From assembly GCF_945859705.1 (NCBI RefSeq), contig NC_079134.1:9651545-9715544 (forward strand): a stretch of 64,000 nucleotides of DNA, written 5' to 3'. Positions 11,150 to 24,514 of the stretch are shown here, piece by piece. The translations under genes and the position numbers were made by a program. The notes under the pieces were generated by a model. It made no database searches and was not told where the DNA came from. It was given only the letters and a program-made list of their open reading frames with translations. The stretch's first letter is position 1, and each line of letters opens with the position of its first letter. This DNA comes from Episyrphus balteatus (Eukaryota > Arthropoda > Insecta > Diptera > Syrphidae).

Positions 11150-11914
11150 AATTTAGGGAGTGAAGATTTCACTCTAAAAATTCACTCCTTCAATTTTGAA
11201 ATTCTTTTGGGACTGAATATAGGCAAGAAAAAGCAATTTTTGAACGCTGCCGATAGCTTTTTTGAATGGAAAAAATTCCAAACGCCGAAGTGAGACAGCC
11301 GTAACGATGATAGATAATGCGAAAAAAGTGGGTCCTGCAAATCTGTCTGTCTCTTTTAAAGGGGCGATGCACTTCAAACTTGTTAAGCAAAACGTTTCTT
11401 TGAAGCTTGCGAAATACGCATGTGTTCTTTAATAGAGATTTTCATGGGAAGTATTCTAAAAGTAATCGATGCAATTGCAATCTACTGGATTTTTCTTGCA
11501 ATAAAATTGCAATTTTTTTTACAGACAGTAGCAATCACAAAAAGTTTATATTGCTTTAGTTTTCACATTCGGCCTTATCACGAATCCCATTCGTATCGGA
11601 AATTTGCTACATTCGTAATATTTGTGATTTTTTTTTTAGGAATCATAGAAAATGTCCAATACGAATGGAATTCGTGATAACGTCAAGAAACAACAACACT
11701 TGACTAGAAATATACTGGTAGAAAATAAATTTTGTTTTCTCCTGACTCCAACAAGAATTTAATTTATCGATGAAATCTTCTTAAATTCCGAAGGTCCTCC
11801 TGATTCAACAATTCAAATTATATATTTTTTGGTTTAACTATCATCAATATATATATATATTTTTTTTGGTAATAGATACATAGATATTATATTTTACAAT
11901 AATACTTTACAACA
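11150..11914. other. Intergenic AT-rich stretch, nothing recognised
   Basis: No exon, RNA gene or clear repeat boundary was seen between the piggyBac-like MITE and the Vha68 3' region. Confidence 0.4.
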
Positions 11915-12433
11915 ACAAAAAAAAATTAAAATATTTTATTTATTTTTATTTCCAAGCATGTGTCGGCAACAACAACAACTAGAACAATTAATCTCAATTG
12001 AATGCATGTGTAAATTATTATTATTTAAACGTTTACAACGATATAATCTTAGATTTTGTTTTTTTGCTTTTTTTACATCTTTTTTTGTTACCATATTATT
12101 GTTTCGTCTTCATTCTTTTTGTATCGTCGTTGATGAGGATTCTTTATTCTTTTATTTTTTCCTTGTTTATTTTTTTTTTTTGTTTTTATTTTATATTATT
12201 GTAAAACACCTTAAAATTTACACATAAAATAGTTATTACATACAGTTGCAGTATTTTTATATATGGCTTTTTTGTCTAGGTAGAGGGATATTTTTAATGG
12301 GCTCGTTCATTCTTTGAATTAATGAACTATTCTTTGTGTTAGTGATAGATTTGTTGTTTTTTTTTTAATTAAAACTAAGTAACGATTAACGTAAACTGGG
12401 ATGGTTAGAGAGCTACAGGGTGGGCTAGAGAGC
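11915..12433 (-). other. Probable 3' UTR of Vha68
   Basis: It follows the Vha68 stop codon (12434-12436) directly. A minus-strand AATAAA (TTTATT on the plus strand at 11935-11940) would give a 3' UTR of about 0.5 kb. The apparent plus-strand frames here are Phe-rich products of poly-T runs. The end point is inferred. Confidence 0.4.
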
Positions 12434-15400
12434 TTAATCTTCCAAATTTCTGAAGGCTTGTTGAAGGTCCTCATGAAGTTGGTCAAAATCTGCTTTGATC
12501 TTAGCTTCGCCATCCTTAACTGGATCCTAAAATTATTAAAATAAAAAAAGGTCAGTTTTATAAAATTTAATATTTAAATATAAAAAAAAAAAAATCAATA
12601 AATAAAAACGAATAATTTTTACAACACGGTGCCAAAACAAGCTGAATCTAACAAAATTAAACCTAAATTTATAAAACTATTCAAAGTAACCATAAAAGTC
12701 CTTTTGATGTAGTTGCTATTTTCAGTGGAACAAGTACATATTTTCAGAAAATCCACTTCCCATGATGGGAGTGCATCGAAATATTTTGGCTGAAAAGGGT
12801 TTTTTTGAAGGGAAAAATAACGTTGTACAACAAATACCAAAACACCCTGTTAAAATAATGGTAGATTAAAAAATGGTTAAAATATTTCGACGGTCATTGG
12901 CATCATTTGGCTGAATTTAACGTTATTAAATATTAATGTTCAATGCTTTTTATTTTGAAAAAATTTTAATGTAACCTAAGAAATTGTAAATTTTTTTTAG
13001 AATTAATGGCAATTAGCCACATAAATTCCAACAAATATAAAAGACAATGTACAAATTTTTTGAAAGTTTTGAACATTGTATAAAATTAATTCTCAACGCG
13101 TCCATTAAAAATTTGAAATTTGGAGCTTATATCTAACTTAGTTAAGTAAGCTGTCCACTAAAACCTTTCAAAATACAAAATAACTTGGAGCTAAAAATGT
13201 ATTTGAGCAGTAAAGCCCTCTTTCGACTGTCTGGAGAAGATGAAAATGGAGTGAATATTAGCCCTTTTTCATTGGAGGTGGTAGTCTACTAATAGTAGAT
13301 GTTTTGGTTACTCAATACTCATGCTCTTCTTCCCGAGCAGATACGATTTGTATTAAATTCATTGAAAGTGCGTTCCATTGAAAATCGCTAGTAAACTACT
13401 AGTAGTACTTTGCCACCTCCCAAGGGAACAGGGCTATTGAGAACACAGCTGTTTAAAGAACTGCTTCCCGATCTAAGAGGCTTGTTGCTAGAGGCCGTGA
13501 ATGTAAATAAGTGAGGAAGTAGTGAATTATTGTGGCTTATTTGTAATATTTTAATCAGTACAATTTATTCATCAAATAACTGAAAATCTTGATTCTCTTT
13601 AGTAAAAAATTAAGAATCGTTCGGTGAAAAAAAAACTTAAATATTGGAGTTTAGAATAGACTCTTATGAGACAGTTTACGTAAAAAACTATATACTTATT
13701 GTTTATGTTCAACTTAAATATATAAGTTTTGTTTCAGCAAACGGCTCTTAAATACCTTTGGGCGCATAAAAGACGTGTGTTTCTCGGTTAAAAATTAAGT
13801 ATAAGTTTATTAAATTGCAACAAATGTAAAAAAAAGTAAATGAGGCTTGTATTTGTATTTGTATTTATTGTATAATGATGACAGCCGTACAAATGTTGGT
13901 ATAAATGCAGATTACTTAATACAAGTCGTCTCTAACAGTTGTACCTCTGCTTTATTGTTCAGCCCAATTTTGAGTTCCATGGAACGATATTCCACACGAA
14001 AAAATTGCATTTTACTATTTCCCTATTGTGATTTCCGGTCGATAAGATGATCATGTTTCTAAAATTTCTCTTCAGAGTTCAGAGAAAAATGCATACCCTA
14101 TTTAAGTGAAAGTGGAATATTTTTAAAAATTCGGGACCGACAATACTATTTCGAGTCCTGCACGGGCAATTTTCAAAATTAATTGAACACAAAGCGAGTC
14201 TTGAACTAAAAGGAGTCTGATGCTCTGGTTGGTAACCGTGAAATAGCTATAACTCTAGCCTGTGTCTCCCATGAACTCGATGGTAACATACACAGGTTGT
14301 TGTTGTTCATTCAAAACCTTCAAAATTATTTCCGTTTAAAATTTTTCCGCGTGAAATTCAAAATATGGCTGATATTTAGGCGCAATGCTCGATCAACAAA
14401 TTGAACTCAAAACTTAACACAGACGAATTTGTTGGAAAGACGAGCACAGTCTTCTATACCTGTATTCTAATATAACAACAGTGTCTATAATAATCGTAAA
14501 GAAGGAAATGCAATAATTAATAAAATGAATGTTGGTAAAATAGTTCAAAATGTTTTAATTGTTTGTCCATGTAATAACAGTGGTACTATTGCTTCGAGCT
14601 TCTGGTATGTTTTCTAAGGGCGATGAAAAGCTACTTTGAAATTCACTCATATCATCTTAAACTGTGAGAAGTGAATGACATTAAAACAAGTCAGCTTATA
14701 TATTTTTCAAACAGCAATCGACAAGGTTTTCCCTCACCTACCTAACATCATTTTTTAGACCGCCTCAATAAATTATGTCTAAGTTTTTTTTTTACAAAAA
14801 TCTTTCAACCATTCACAGGTCACCTTAAATTATGATATTACAAAAGTCGCACACTAGCGGTAATTGAGTCACCGAGCTAAGTTACTCTCATTTCTACCAA
14901 CTTCATCATTCTGAAAGTGCTTTAAATGATACAAATCTTTTAAGAGACATATTTGAAGAAAAATTAATAGAAATTTTTATTGATTAGTTAAGACCAACCA
15001 GCCAGTTAATTAAATACAAATCGAATTGACTCAAACATTGTTATTAACAACAGCAAGTAGCGCCATCAAACCCAATCACAAAATAGATTACCACCCGTTT
15101 TGATGCTAAAAATATTTCACTTTACAAATCAATTACCATTAAAATACAATCGATTTACTTGTTACTTAAACAATTTAATGCTAATTACATGAAAAATTAG
15201 CCAAATCCCCTAATGGAACACAAAATATATCAGAACTACACCAAAGATTAACCAACTGACACGCTTCTCATGAAATAAAAAAAAATAATAAAAAAAAAAC
15301 AAAGAAACACGCTTGTTTGATTGTTTCTTTTGCATCACTAGCAACAAAACTCAAAAAACTAATAATAGAAATAGCAAAAAATAAAATAGAATAAAAAAAA

Positions 15401-17343
15401 ATTGTTTGCGTCTGTCTCCCAAGTGTCTATCAATAGAATTAGACTAAACAAAATTCAAATCAAATAAAAAAAAAACAAAAATTAAAAAAAAAAGAAAATT
15501 GTAAAAACATCATTACCTTGAACTTCATAGAAGAGAGCTGGTACATGATATTGCCCATTGATTCCCTAATCAAATTCCACGTGATTTTGTTCTCTGATTG
15601 AGCTGTCGACTCAACTGAATGACGCGCCATATCATAGAAAGCAATCATATTCCTCAACATACCGACGGTTTTATAGAACGGGCAGAAACGATCATATGAC
15701 GAATAGGAGTTCTGTTGCAGGAAATCATCCTTCAGCAACTTAGCTACTTCGAGTGTGATTTTATCGGTTTCGGCCAATGATGCCTTACCGACTAGCTGCA
15801 CAATTTCTGAAAGATCTTCCTCTTCCTGCATGATTTCCTTAACTTTGGTTCGTAGGGGGACGAATTCGGGGAAGTTTTTATCGTAAAAGTCGTCTAAAGC
15901 TCGAGTGTATTTACTGTACGAAATGAGCCAGTTGATGGAGGGGAAATGTTTGCGCTGGGCCAACTTTTTGTCCAAACCCCAAAACACTTGGACAATACCA
16001 AGAGTAGCTGATGTGACGGGATCGGAGAAATCACCACCAGGAGGTGATACAGCTCCGACGATGGACACGGAACCCTCACGTTCTGGGTTACCCAAACACT
16101 TAACGCGACCGGCACGTTCGTAGAAGGAGGCCAAACGGGCACCCAAGTAAGCTGGGTAACCGGAATCGGCAGGCATTTCAGCGAGACGACCAGAGATTTC
16201 ACGAAGAGCCTCAGCCCAACGGGAGGTTGAATCAGCCATCATGGAGACATTGTAACCCATGTCACGGAAGTACTCGGAAAGGGTGATTCCAGTGTAGATC
16301 GAAGCCTCACGAGCTGCCACAGGCATGTTGGATGTGTTGGCAACAAGAGCTGTACGCTTCATGATGGACTCAGTGACACCATCAATTTCAACAGACAACT
16401 CGGGGAAGTCACGAAGTACTTCAGACATTTCATTACCACGTTCTCCGCAACCGACATAAATGATGACATCAGAGTTGGAGTACTTAGACAAAGCCTGGGA
16501 AATGACAGTCTTGCCACAACCGAAAGCTCCGGGAATGGCAGTGGTACCGCCTTGAACACAAGGGAACAACGAATCCAAAACACGTTGACCAGTCAACAAG
16601 GGATGATTGGCGGGTAATTTCTCTGTGACTGGACGTGGCTGACGCACTGGCCAGACTTGCAACATAGTGTGCTTGCTAATTTCCCCATCGAATTCTGTTT
16701 CCAAAACTACATCCTCAACTGTGTAGTTGCCAGCTGGGGCGATATAACGTACTGTTCCCCTGGCACGTGGTGGAACAATCATTTTGTGCTTGACTAGCGA
16801 GTTCTCGTGCACCATACCGTACAAATCTCCTCCTGTGATATGTGCTCCAACTTTAACGTTGAGGGGATTAAAGTCCCATGTGTGGGTGCGTGACAATGAT
16901 GGCACATTTACACCTTTGGGGATGTAGATGGAGGAGGTGAGTTCATTAATGTCCTTCAATGGTCGCTGGATACCGTCAAAAATACTGCTCATAATACCAG
17001 GACCCAATTCAACAGACAATGGCTTGCCTGTACGCAATACAGGATCTCCGACAGTGACACCAGATGTTTCTTCGTATACTTGAATGGTGGCCATGTCACC
17101 TTCAAGACGAATAATCTCTCCTACGAGTTCATAGTAGCCGACACGCACCAACTCGTACATAGCCGATCCGGACATACATTCTGCTGTAACGACTGTTTTA
17201 GAAGAAAAACAAGTTTAGAAAACCAGATCGTAGTCCGATGAGGGGATATTGCAAACAAACAACTCACCTGGACCAGACACAGCATAGACACGTCCATATT
17301 CGCTCTCACTCTGCTCGTCGTCGAATCTCTTCAGGTTAGACAT
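12434..17343 (-). CDS. Vha68: V-type proton ATPase catalytic subunit A
   Basis: Coding exons on the minus strand are 17268-17343, 15517-17192 and 12434-12526; joins are in phase (CCAG|TCGTT and AAG|GATCCA) and total 1845 nt, or 614 residues, the usual insect length. It begins MSNLKRFDDEQSESEYGRVY. The Walker A motif GAFGCGKT is at residues 247-254, followed by the catalytic Glu region GCGERGNEM and the SMMADSTSRWAEALREISGR motif. The protein ends DFDQLHEDLQQAFRNLED. Subunit A hydrolyses ATP in the V1 sector and drives proton pumping into endosomes, lysosomes and secretory organelles. No break or missing catalytic residue was seen. Intron 2 (12527-15516) carries a MITE. The wobble-position GC content of the long exon stands out from the AT-rich surroundings, as expected for a highly expressed gene. 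Confidence 0.97.
13259..13436. mobile_element. MITE (TIR AGCCCTGTTCCATTGGAGGT family) in Vha68 intron
   Basis: TAGCCCTTTTTCATTGGAGG at 13259 is mirrored by CACCTCCCAAGGGAACAGGG near 13416-13433. Internal CTAGTAGTAC/TACTACTAG-type motifs repeat. The same family occurs at 39857-40011 and 42143-42298, with a decayed copy at 22975-23090. Confidence 0.75.
13440..15450. other. Remainder of Vha68 intron 2
   Basis: No exon or RNA gene was recognised. The AT-rich DNA contains poly-A and poly-T runs only. Confidence 0.5.
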
Positions 17344-17389
17344 GATTTATGGGAGTTTGTTTGTTTTTTTCACCTTTGGACTTTTTTAT
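17344..17389 (-). other. Vha68 5' UTR segment with upstream splice acceptor
   Basis: Upstream of the ATG the minus strand reads a pyrimidine-rich TTTTTACTTTTGCAG whose AG is at 17390-17391, so the 5' UTR probably begins at 17389 and is spliced to an upstream non-coding exon. That exon was not located with certainty. Confidence 0.5.
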
Positions 17390-17399
17390 CTGCAAAAGT

Positions 17400-20300
17400 A
17401 AAAACAAATTATGTATTAAGGAACAACTTTCAAGATAATAAAAAACATTCTATTTAAAATTGAGAACGTCTTCCTTAAACATTTTTTAACGAATATGTAT
17501 TGTTATCGGTGGCGATATTTTGTACTTGGGTATCCTAGAGAAAAACCATGGCTTCCTAAAGTAACTCTATGTTGAGTAACTCATGGGGTAATTTTCTGGT
17601 TTTCGCTTCCATCTCAAATTATAGCGGATTTTAGTTTTTAGGCTTTGTTTGCATAAAACAGCTTCATTTTTGTCAAATTTCTACTGATTTTAAAAACTTT
17701 CCCATATTTCAACAAAATTTCCCTGAAGTTTCACGATAAGGACTAATAGCCATTTAAACTTGTACCACAATTTTTTGTTTGTTTATGTAACGGTTTTTCT
17801 TGTTTTTTTGTTTGTTTGTTTGTTTTTTTAGTGTTTTTTCTACTTTTTTACTTTGAAATCATTTAATTTAAAAAAATGTGTTATTGAGAAGCAAGTTTTT
17901 CTTCTGATTATGAAAGATTTTTTTATTCTCTTAAATTTGCTTAGCATTTATGATGGTAAAATAATCAAAAAAATTACTACATAGAAAAACCTTTACACCC
18001 TGTGAAAAAAAATTAAAAAGGTACCAGCCATTATAGATTAAGTAAAAGAAATAATGTCGCCTGGACTTGGTGATATATGTAGTTTGTAAAAGCACTTTAC
18101 AAACACGGAGAACTTTACATTATTGTTTGGTGCATTTTCTTTGTGGCCTCAAAGGCATATTTACAGCACCAAACATAGGAATAGGAACCATGTTAAGTTA
18201 AAATGTTATTTAATGAGAGTAATATTTGGAAATACTAAAGTCATAAAGCGGTAGATATGGAGGCACTTTGGGGACCGTATATCGCAAACAGCATTGCTAT
18301 GAAATTTTGTACCGCTACCGTGCTCATTTCCGATGTTTCAGCTTCTTGACGGTAAAAAAATAAAAATAAATCAAAATGCATTCATCTTTTTTCACAATTA
18401 TCTCATTAATGCCTAGTACACTTTTGCATGCGTTCGAACCATTTGTTGACAATTTTTTTCCATTGCGCTGAAGACACTTCCAAAACATAGTTTTTAAATG
18501 TTTCGACCAATACGGTTTATTATTGCTTTCCTTCCAGCTTATACGAATATTTTTTAATTGTCCATGAATTTATAATTTGAGGATTTTTTTGCACCAATTC
18601 ATACGAGCCTATTTTGAGCGATTGTCAATTTATTGATTATACATAAATTTGGCGTTTCTTCCTGGTGAAGGTCACTTTTATCAGGTGCCTTACGATAAGT
18701 CAACTGATGAGTTCAAATGAGCTCCAACGCTACGAAACGATTTTTGTATGGACTAAAAGCCTAAAAGAGTTATATTAAATCAATAATTTATCAAGTCCAT
18801 TTAATAATTGTCTTCTACTTGGCTGGATTATTTAGTATTAAATAGAATTTGTATTTTAAAACCAATCTTCATCGATTGTCATATTATCTAGGATGCAACG
18901 TGAACAAAGTTTTTTCAACACCAAATTTTCATGCAATATTTTAATAACGCTGGTGTTACTTTAGTTAAGTAGTACCATCAATCTCCTTTGCAAAATTTAT
19001 CAGCAAGCGAATCACGATGACGATTTAACTTGTACAACAGACTTTTACGGAGGCTAAGTATGGCACTTCATCGTTTTGAATTTTATTCATGTACTTTTGT
19101 GTTGACAATTCACATAGGAACTCGTAACAAATCATCGCTCAAAAATGTTCAAGGGATAAATACATTTTTTGTTTTTCCAAGACAATTTTTTTCTGTTACC
19201 TGAGAACTCTACCGTTACTAAGGCTTTAAACGGCTACCAACTTTTTTGTAATGTCAAGTTTAGGAGTATGGCAAACGAAAGGTATGCAACAGTTTCTGTG
19301 CGCCTTTGAAGAACCTTTTTCTTTTACTAACAAACATATTTAAATATTTGAAAGTAAAAATAAAATATCAGTTAACCGCTGTAGTTGAGTCAATAATGCC
19401 GTTAAATAGGCAAAATTTCGAAGACCTCAGGAAATATTTTGTGTAAGTCTAAAAAAAAAAACATGGTATGACACGGGAGCCGAAATGCCTAATTATGCTT
19501 CCAAGAAATCGACAAAACAGTAAAAACAAAATAACAACAATTTACAATAACGGATGTTACGTTTTTAAAAAATTAATAAGTCACTCTCATAAAAAAAATG
19601 GGGTAACAAGTGACATCTATTGGCAGCAATATTTTATTTTGTAAGATGATTCCATTTAATTGCAATTTATTTTAACGGTAAGATAACGTTTTATATGGAC
19701 TTATACCACTTTCAAATATAACGACTCAAATGGCTGTTTTATTTAAACATTTTTAAATCGATTGTAAATGAAAAGTAGGTAACTACTTCTGTTTTAGCGT
19801 AGCTTGGCAAATAGTAAAAATGAACGGATTATCATTTAGATACTGTTAATATTCTTCTAATTCAAATACTTTGGTCAATGTTATCTAACTCCCAGCAAAG
19901 GTACTGGTACTGATTATCATAGTACATTAATTCGATATTTCTTATAAATTCGATATTCTTAAAATTTCAAATCCAAATTTTTGTATTACTTAATCTCCTT
20001 CTAAGAGAGAAGATAAGAAGAAAAATCCTTTTTGAAAGGTCAACAGTTCAAAGGCAGTAACTCCTCCTCTCTCCTTCAACATAATTAGTGTGGTGAATAA
20101 CTCATGTGAAAATAGTTTCTTCTCCATTATGCTATGAATTGACTAGGATTTTATAAATAGAAAATGACTTGCCTAGTTTTCTGTGTTTTCCAGTTTTTAT
20201 TTTAATTATTTAAATCTTTTTAGAAACCTTTCTATTCATTCCCAAGGACGAACACCTTTATTCCAAACCACACTTTAACTTTATTACCTCATAGTGAATT

Positions 20301-20700
20301 TGGCACTGTCGTCCTTTATTCTCAGAGAGTATCGTAGTGGATTCAGGTGTAATTCTTTTTTGTTTTTGTGGACATAACCTCCCTCAAGTAGATTTTGTAT
20401 TTGTCTACTGAAGATGCATGTTTTTTGCGTAATTTTTTTTTGCATCATTTTCCTCACTTGCGATCACATCATCCTGGGCTCTCTTGCTTTTTTCTTAATT
20501 GTCAAGAAAGTCGCAAAATTAAGGTAAATACCTATACAAGCAAAAATGAGATTATTTATCTCGAGGTACCTAATTTTAATTAATTAGCCCAAGTATAGAA
20601 TAAGAAAAATATGATTTAAAGTAAAATTAGATAAATAGAGCAGCTAGCCCACATAAGGCAGGGGCCTTTTACAAATGCAAAAGTAAAGTAAAGATACTTT
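17400..20700. other. Non-coding AT-rich region, probable 5' intron of Vha68
   Basis: Both strands show no conserved exon. One small inverted repeat, TGTTTGGTGC...GCACCAAACA, lies at about 18125-18176. If the Vha68 5' UTR is spliced, this is its leader intron. Confidence 0.35.
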
Positions 20701-20739
20701 TCTGTGATAAAAGTGAAACGACCTCACTAAATTGATTTA

Positions 20740-21680
20740 ACCCAGAAGTCAACGTCGGTCGTCGTCGTAGGTAGTCTTTGTCGTTGTATAGTTGTCATAG
20801 TTTTTTTTCTTGTCATCTTTCGTGACATGCCCAAATGTTCATTCGAAAATCTTACCCAATTTCTATAGAATTATATTCTCTTAATTTCAATGAGGATTCT
20901 TTAATCCTTTATCTTGTTTTATTAACAAGAAAAATTACACTTTTTTTTATTCGTCGTCACTTTGACACTTTCTTAACGATTTGGTCTTTTTAGTTTAGTG
21001 ACTATCTAAAGATTATTGCTGGGGATTTGAATTCGTCGATTTTGTGTGGCGACATGAATGAAAAAAATTCTCCACTTGCAAAAATTATATTTTCTCACGG
21101 CCGACGTAGAAAACGACGACGTCTTCGGAGCAGACTCTTGTTCATGCGCAAAATTTGTATACACGGATGTTCACCGTGCTAAAAAGAGTTTATCGATTTA
21201 TTTTTTGTTCGTTCTTTTCCTTATACTTTTTTTCTTTTTCTTTTTTTTTTTGAACTTTTTCGAGATGATTTAACGAATTGACCTAGCGAATTGAGGTGAA
21301 ATTAAATTGTTTATTTTAATTATTAAACTTACTTTATAGTAACCAATAAATAATGTGTAATGGAAATTGATTTATTTATTTCTGCCTGCGATCGATGATG
21401 GTCCTGCGGGGGGAACCTTTTCACGAGAAGAGATTCAATTTTTCTATTCTTGTCGCTTGTCGTCGCAAAAATTGTACTCGGTCCAATCAAACTGACAGCA
21501 AATGGTTATGGGAAAAAGCACCACAAGGAAAGCAGCTAGAGCGAACGAGTGGGAACTGGGAATTAAATTTGAGTTGGAGTTGCGCTGTTTGTTTGAGTGG
21601 TTTTTGTTTTGAGAAAGAGATGGGTAGGCTATTTCTAAAATGTCAAGTGTATATTTTTAAACAGGGTGGTCTAGGTTTTA
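20740..21680 (-). promoter_or_regulatory. Candidate Vha68 promoter and first exon region
   Basis: This stretch is richer in CpG than its surroundings (GTCGGTCGTCGTCGTAGG near 20754, ACGGCCGACG near 21097, GACGACGTCTTCGGAGC near 21113). A minus-strand donor-like TTGGGTAAGATT sits near 20848-20859, and another, AAAGTAAGTTT, near 21325. These suggest a leader exon, but the assignment is positional only. Confidence 0.3.
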
Positions 21681-21708
21681 AATGATTTCCAAATCAAATT
21701 GTAAAAAA

Positions 21709-22960
21709 GCCTAGTATGCAGCTGAAGTGAAACGAAAAATTTTAAAGTCTCCAAAGACAACAGCGAACATGTTAACGACAAAAAAAAACCATCGGGTACT
21801 ATAGCAAAATAAAAATTATAAAAATAGAAATAAAAAATTCAAAAACAATACAAATTGTTTTGAAGTTTGTTTTTTGGTGGTGTGCAGTTATAAAAGTAGT
21901 GCTAATAACATGAAAAATTTCATGAAAATTTGAAGAAAATGTTATTATTTTCAGATTGCTTCACGAAATAACTTATTTTGAAATAAATTTTTATCACAAT
22001 TTAATATTTGAAGAAAAGTTGCAGTTGTTGTGTGAAGTGGCAGTTGAAGTGTTGGATTTGAAAAAAATGGATTCATGTGAGAAACTTGTCCCACAAAATT
22101 ATTTTGCTCTCTTCCAAAATGAGCATTGAGATTTTTTCTTGGTGGGACGCGCCTACTGAATCTGAATTCGAATGGTATGGAATGGAACCATTTTTTTTCT
22201 ACGACAAAATATTTGTGCCGGAGTCTGAAACAGTTTTATTTATTTAAAATGAAAGCTATTTACATATTAAGCCTAGTACGCAGCTGAAGCGGAACGAAAT
22301 TTTCCATACAAAATTTCGTTAACGAAATTTTGAACGAAAAATTTCGTTTTGCCTTTTGTTTTTCAAGCCTTTACCACATGTGCGCTGCACATCCATTGAC
22401 AGTTCTCGTACGAAAATATGTAAAAAGTTAATGCATTTTTATTCATTTCTTTTATGCAACTCCGCAAGAGTAAGTTTTTCTGTGCCTTGTTCGCAAGGCA
22501 ATTTACACTTTTTTTTTCGTGTACACAGAAAAACTGACTCTTGCGGAGTTGGGCCTTATGTTTTTGAGTTCAAAGCCTAGTACGCTGCTGAAGCGAAACG
22601 AAATTTTCCATACAAAATTTCGTCAACAAAATCTTGAACGAAAAACTTTGTTTTGCTTTTCGTTTTTCAGTACGCAGCTCTAACGAAAAATTGGAGAGTT
22701 ATAACTCACACTTTACTGTCCTGTGCATTTTTCTTGACTCCAAGAGCAGTGTTGACGGTTTTTTCACTTCTAACTCATTTATCTCTTGCTTTACAAATTA
22801 ATTTCTGTTGATTTTTCTTGATTTTAAATTAATTTTGAATTTTTTTATTTTGACTTTGACAGAATACTCGATTATATTTTTTTGTTAGCATTTTCGTTGT
22901 CGACTTTGGAGACTTGAAAATTTTTTGTTTCGCATCAGCAGCGTACTAGACTTAAACTAC
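21709..22960. mobile_element. Cluster of MITE ends, GCCTAGTACGCAGCTGAAGC family
   Basis: Outward or inward ends occur at 21709 (GCCTAGTATGCAGCTGAAGT), 22272 (GCCTAGTACGCAGCTGAAGC) and 22575 (GCCTAGTACGCTGCTGAAGC), with the mirrored end CGCATCAGCAGCGTACTAGA at about 22931-22950. The pair 22575-22950 makes one complete element of about 380 bp; the others are partial or nested. No coding capacity. Confidence 0.65.
22457..22551. repeat. Nested hairpin with an inner TTCG tetraloop
   Basis: Outer arms of about 27 bp start CAACTCCGCAAGAGT at 22457 and mirror ACTCTTGCGGAGTTG ending at 22551. In the loop, TGCCTTG-TTCG-CAAGGCA (22483-22500) is a perfect 7-bp stem closed by a TTCG loop. Whether it is transcribed is unknown. 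Confidence 0.75.
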
Positions 22961-22974
22961 TAATAAGTAGAGGT

Positions 22975-23090
22975 TCTAGTGCATTTACTCTTGATCTACT
23001 CATGCGTGGTCATGAAAGTGTGTTCCATTAAATATCACCAGTAAAGTACTAGTGTACTACAACCTCCAACGGCTACCGTAAACAAAGCGT
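22975..23090. repeat. Decayed copy of the GTTCCATTGGAGG MITE family
   Basis: GTGTTCCATTAAATATCACC and ACTACAACCTCCAACGGCTA echo the family TIR, and internal ACTACTAATAAGTAGAGG and GATCTACTCATGCG match the interior of other copies. Ends are poorly kept. Confidence 0.4.
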
Positions 23091-23456
23091 AGTGTTAAAA
23101 ATTTTTTATAAGTCTCCAAAATTTACAGCGAACATGTAAGTGAAAAAATACTTTCGAGTATTATGCCAAAGTTATAATAATAAAAAAAAAAAAAACAAAT
23201 AAAAAGAAATGAGAAAAAACATAAGTAACATAAAATAAGTTTTGAAACAAAAAAAAAAAATCGTTCAAGATTTCATTGTGCTATTTTTATATGGAAAACG
23301 GTTTGATCTGCATGCAGAAAAGTATAACTGGAGGGACATTTATATATATATCTGAAACCCGTACACATGAACGAGAAGCAAAATGCTGACTAACATTTTT
23401 GTCTTCCATAATCTTACTTTCTTTATCCAACATGTGTGATTTCAAATAGTAGCTGC

Positions 23457-24514
23457 CAGGGTTCGGACTTTACTTCGATCGAAGTAGATTTACTTCGATT
23501 TTGGGCAAAAAATAAAATCTACTTCCCTACTTCTCTTTTTCAGGATCTACTTCTATTTCTTAATTGAAAAATATTTTTCAAGTAATAAATTTAGAGAAAG
23601 GGATTTAACTTCAATTTTAAATCTGGTCGAGGCATTGAGAAATAAAGCTCAACTGATATCTCAAAAGATTTTTTTTGAACGATTTAACGATATTTTTATT
23701 GAACAGTAATTATATATATACAATTTGCTTAAAGCTAGTTAGTATCTTAAAATTTACATTGATTATATTAGCATTATGTTGGCACAAAAGGGGCCTAACG
23801 TTTTTACATTGTTTTTTTTTTTTTTAACTAAATTTACAGTTAATTGTCATTGTATTTGTTTAAAATTTTAATTCTGTTGGCAGGTTGTTCAGGTCCGGTT
23901 GTCATTGTGAAGGTTGGATTAGGGAGAGGTGAGGCTTTCAGCCACGATAGTGAGCTGACCCAGGATCAGCGTAGAATGAATGTTCTCTTCGTCGTTGGTT
24001 GATATCAAATCCTCATCCAAAAGTTCCTTAGCTTCTAAGTACCGCTGGTTAGGATGTCTTGGCTGGTTCATGATTCTTCCTATTATTGGGTTAGGGTGGT
24101 TGGTCAGGTTCTGTAGGCATCTTCTGCTTGATTGGATAAGGTATTTGTCGAGTTTTATAATTTTGGCTTCTTGTATCTCAAAAGATGAATGGAGGTCAAT
24201 TATTCTTCGAATTCAAGATAGAAATAAAGGTTGTCAAATTAATTTTGACTGATTTTGAAGAATTCCGGACCAAAAATTTGTTAGATTGTGCTGAATTAAC
24301 CGTTTTACCCTTTAGCACCGTTACATCTTTTGGAAAAGATCATTATAAAAAAGTAAAGAAAAATAATTTTGTTGAAAAATAATTTTTTATAAATAAATTT
24401 TTGGAAATAAATGTTCTGAAAGTTTAATGTTGGAATCTACTTCCGAAATTTTGGATCTACTTCACTTTTTTTTCAAATTTGCTTCGAAATTTTGAAACTG
24501 AAGTCCGAAAGCTG
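23457..24514. mobile_element. hAT-like non-autonomous element with split 8-bp TSD
   Basis: The left end CAGGGTTCGGACTTTACTTC starts at 23457 after GTAGCTGC (23449-23456). The right end, read inverted, is CAGCTTTCGGACTTCAG, ending at 24514. The second GTAGCTGC is split by a later insertion: GTAGC at 24515-24519 and TGC at 25174-25176. Repeats of CTACTTC occur near both ends. An older LINE piece lies inside. Confidence 0.7.
23930..24190 (-). pseudogene. C-terminal remnant of a non-LTR retrotransposon ORF
   Basis: On the minus strand an open stretch of about 85 codons reads EAKIIKLDKYLIQSSRRCLQ, then NLTNHPNPIIGRIMNQPRHP and further, ending ...VAESLTSP and a stop near 23930. The NHPNPI-type motif resembles the tail after the RT domain of jockey-clade LINEs. 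No RT core is present. It is carried inside the hAT-like element. Confidence 0.5.

Noticed and set aside
11958..12227. An 89-codon Phe-rich plus-strand frame
   Set aside because: It is produced by poly-T tracts in the Vha68 3' region on the opposite strand.
20395..20583. A 62-codon plus-strand frame upstream of Vha68
   Set aside because: No recognisable motif; composition matches non-coding surroundings.
22356..22580. A 74-codon plus-strand frame near 22.4 kb
   Set aside because: It spans the MITE hairpin and has no independent support.
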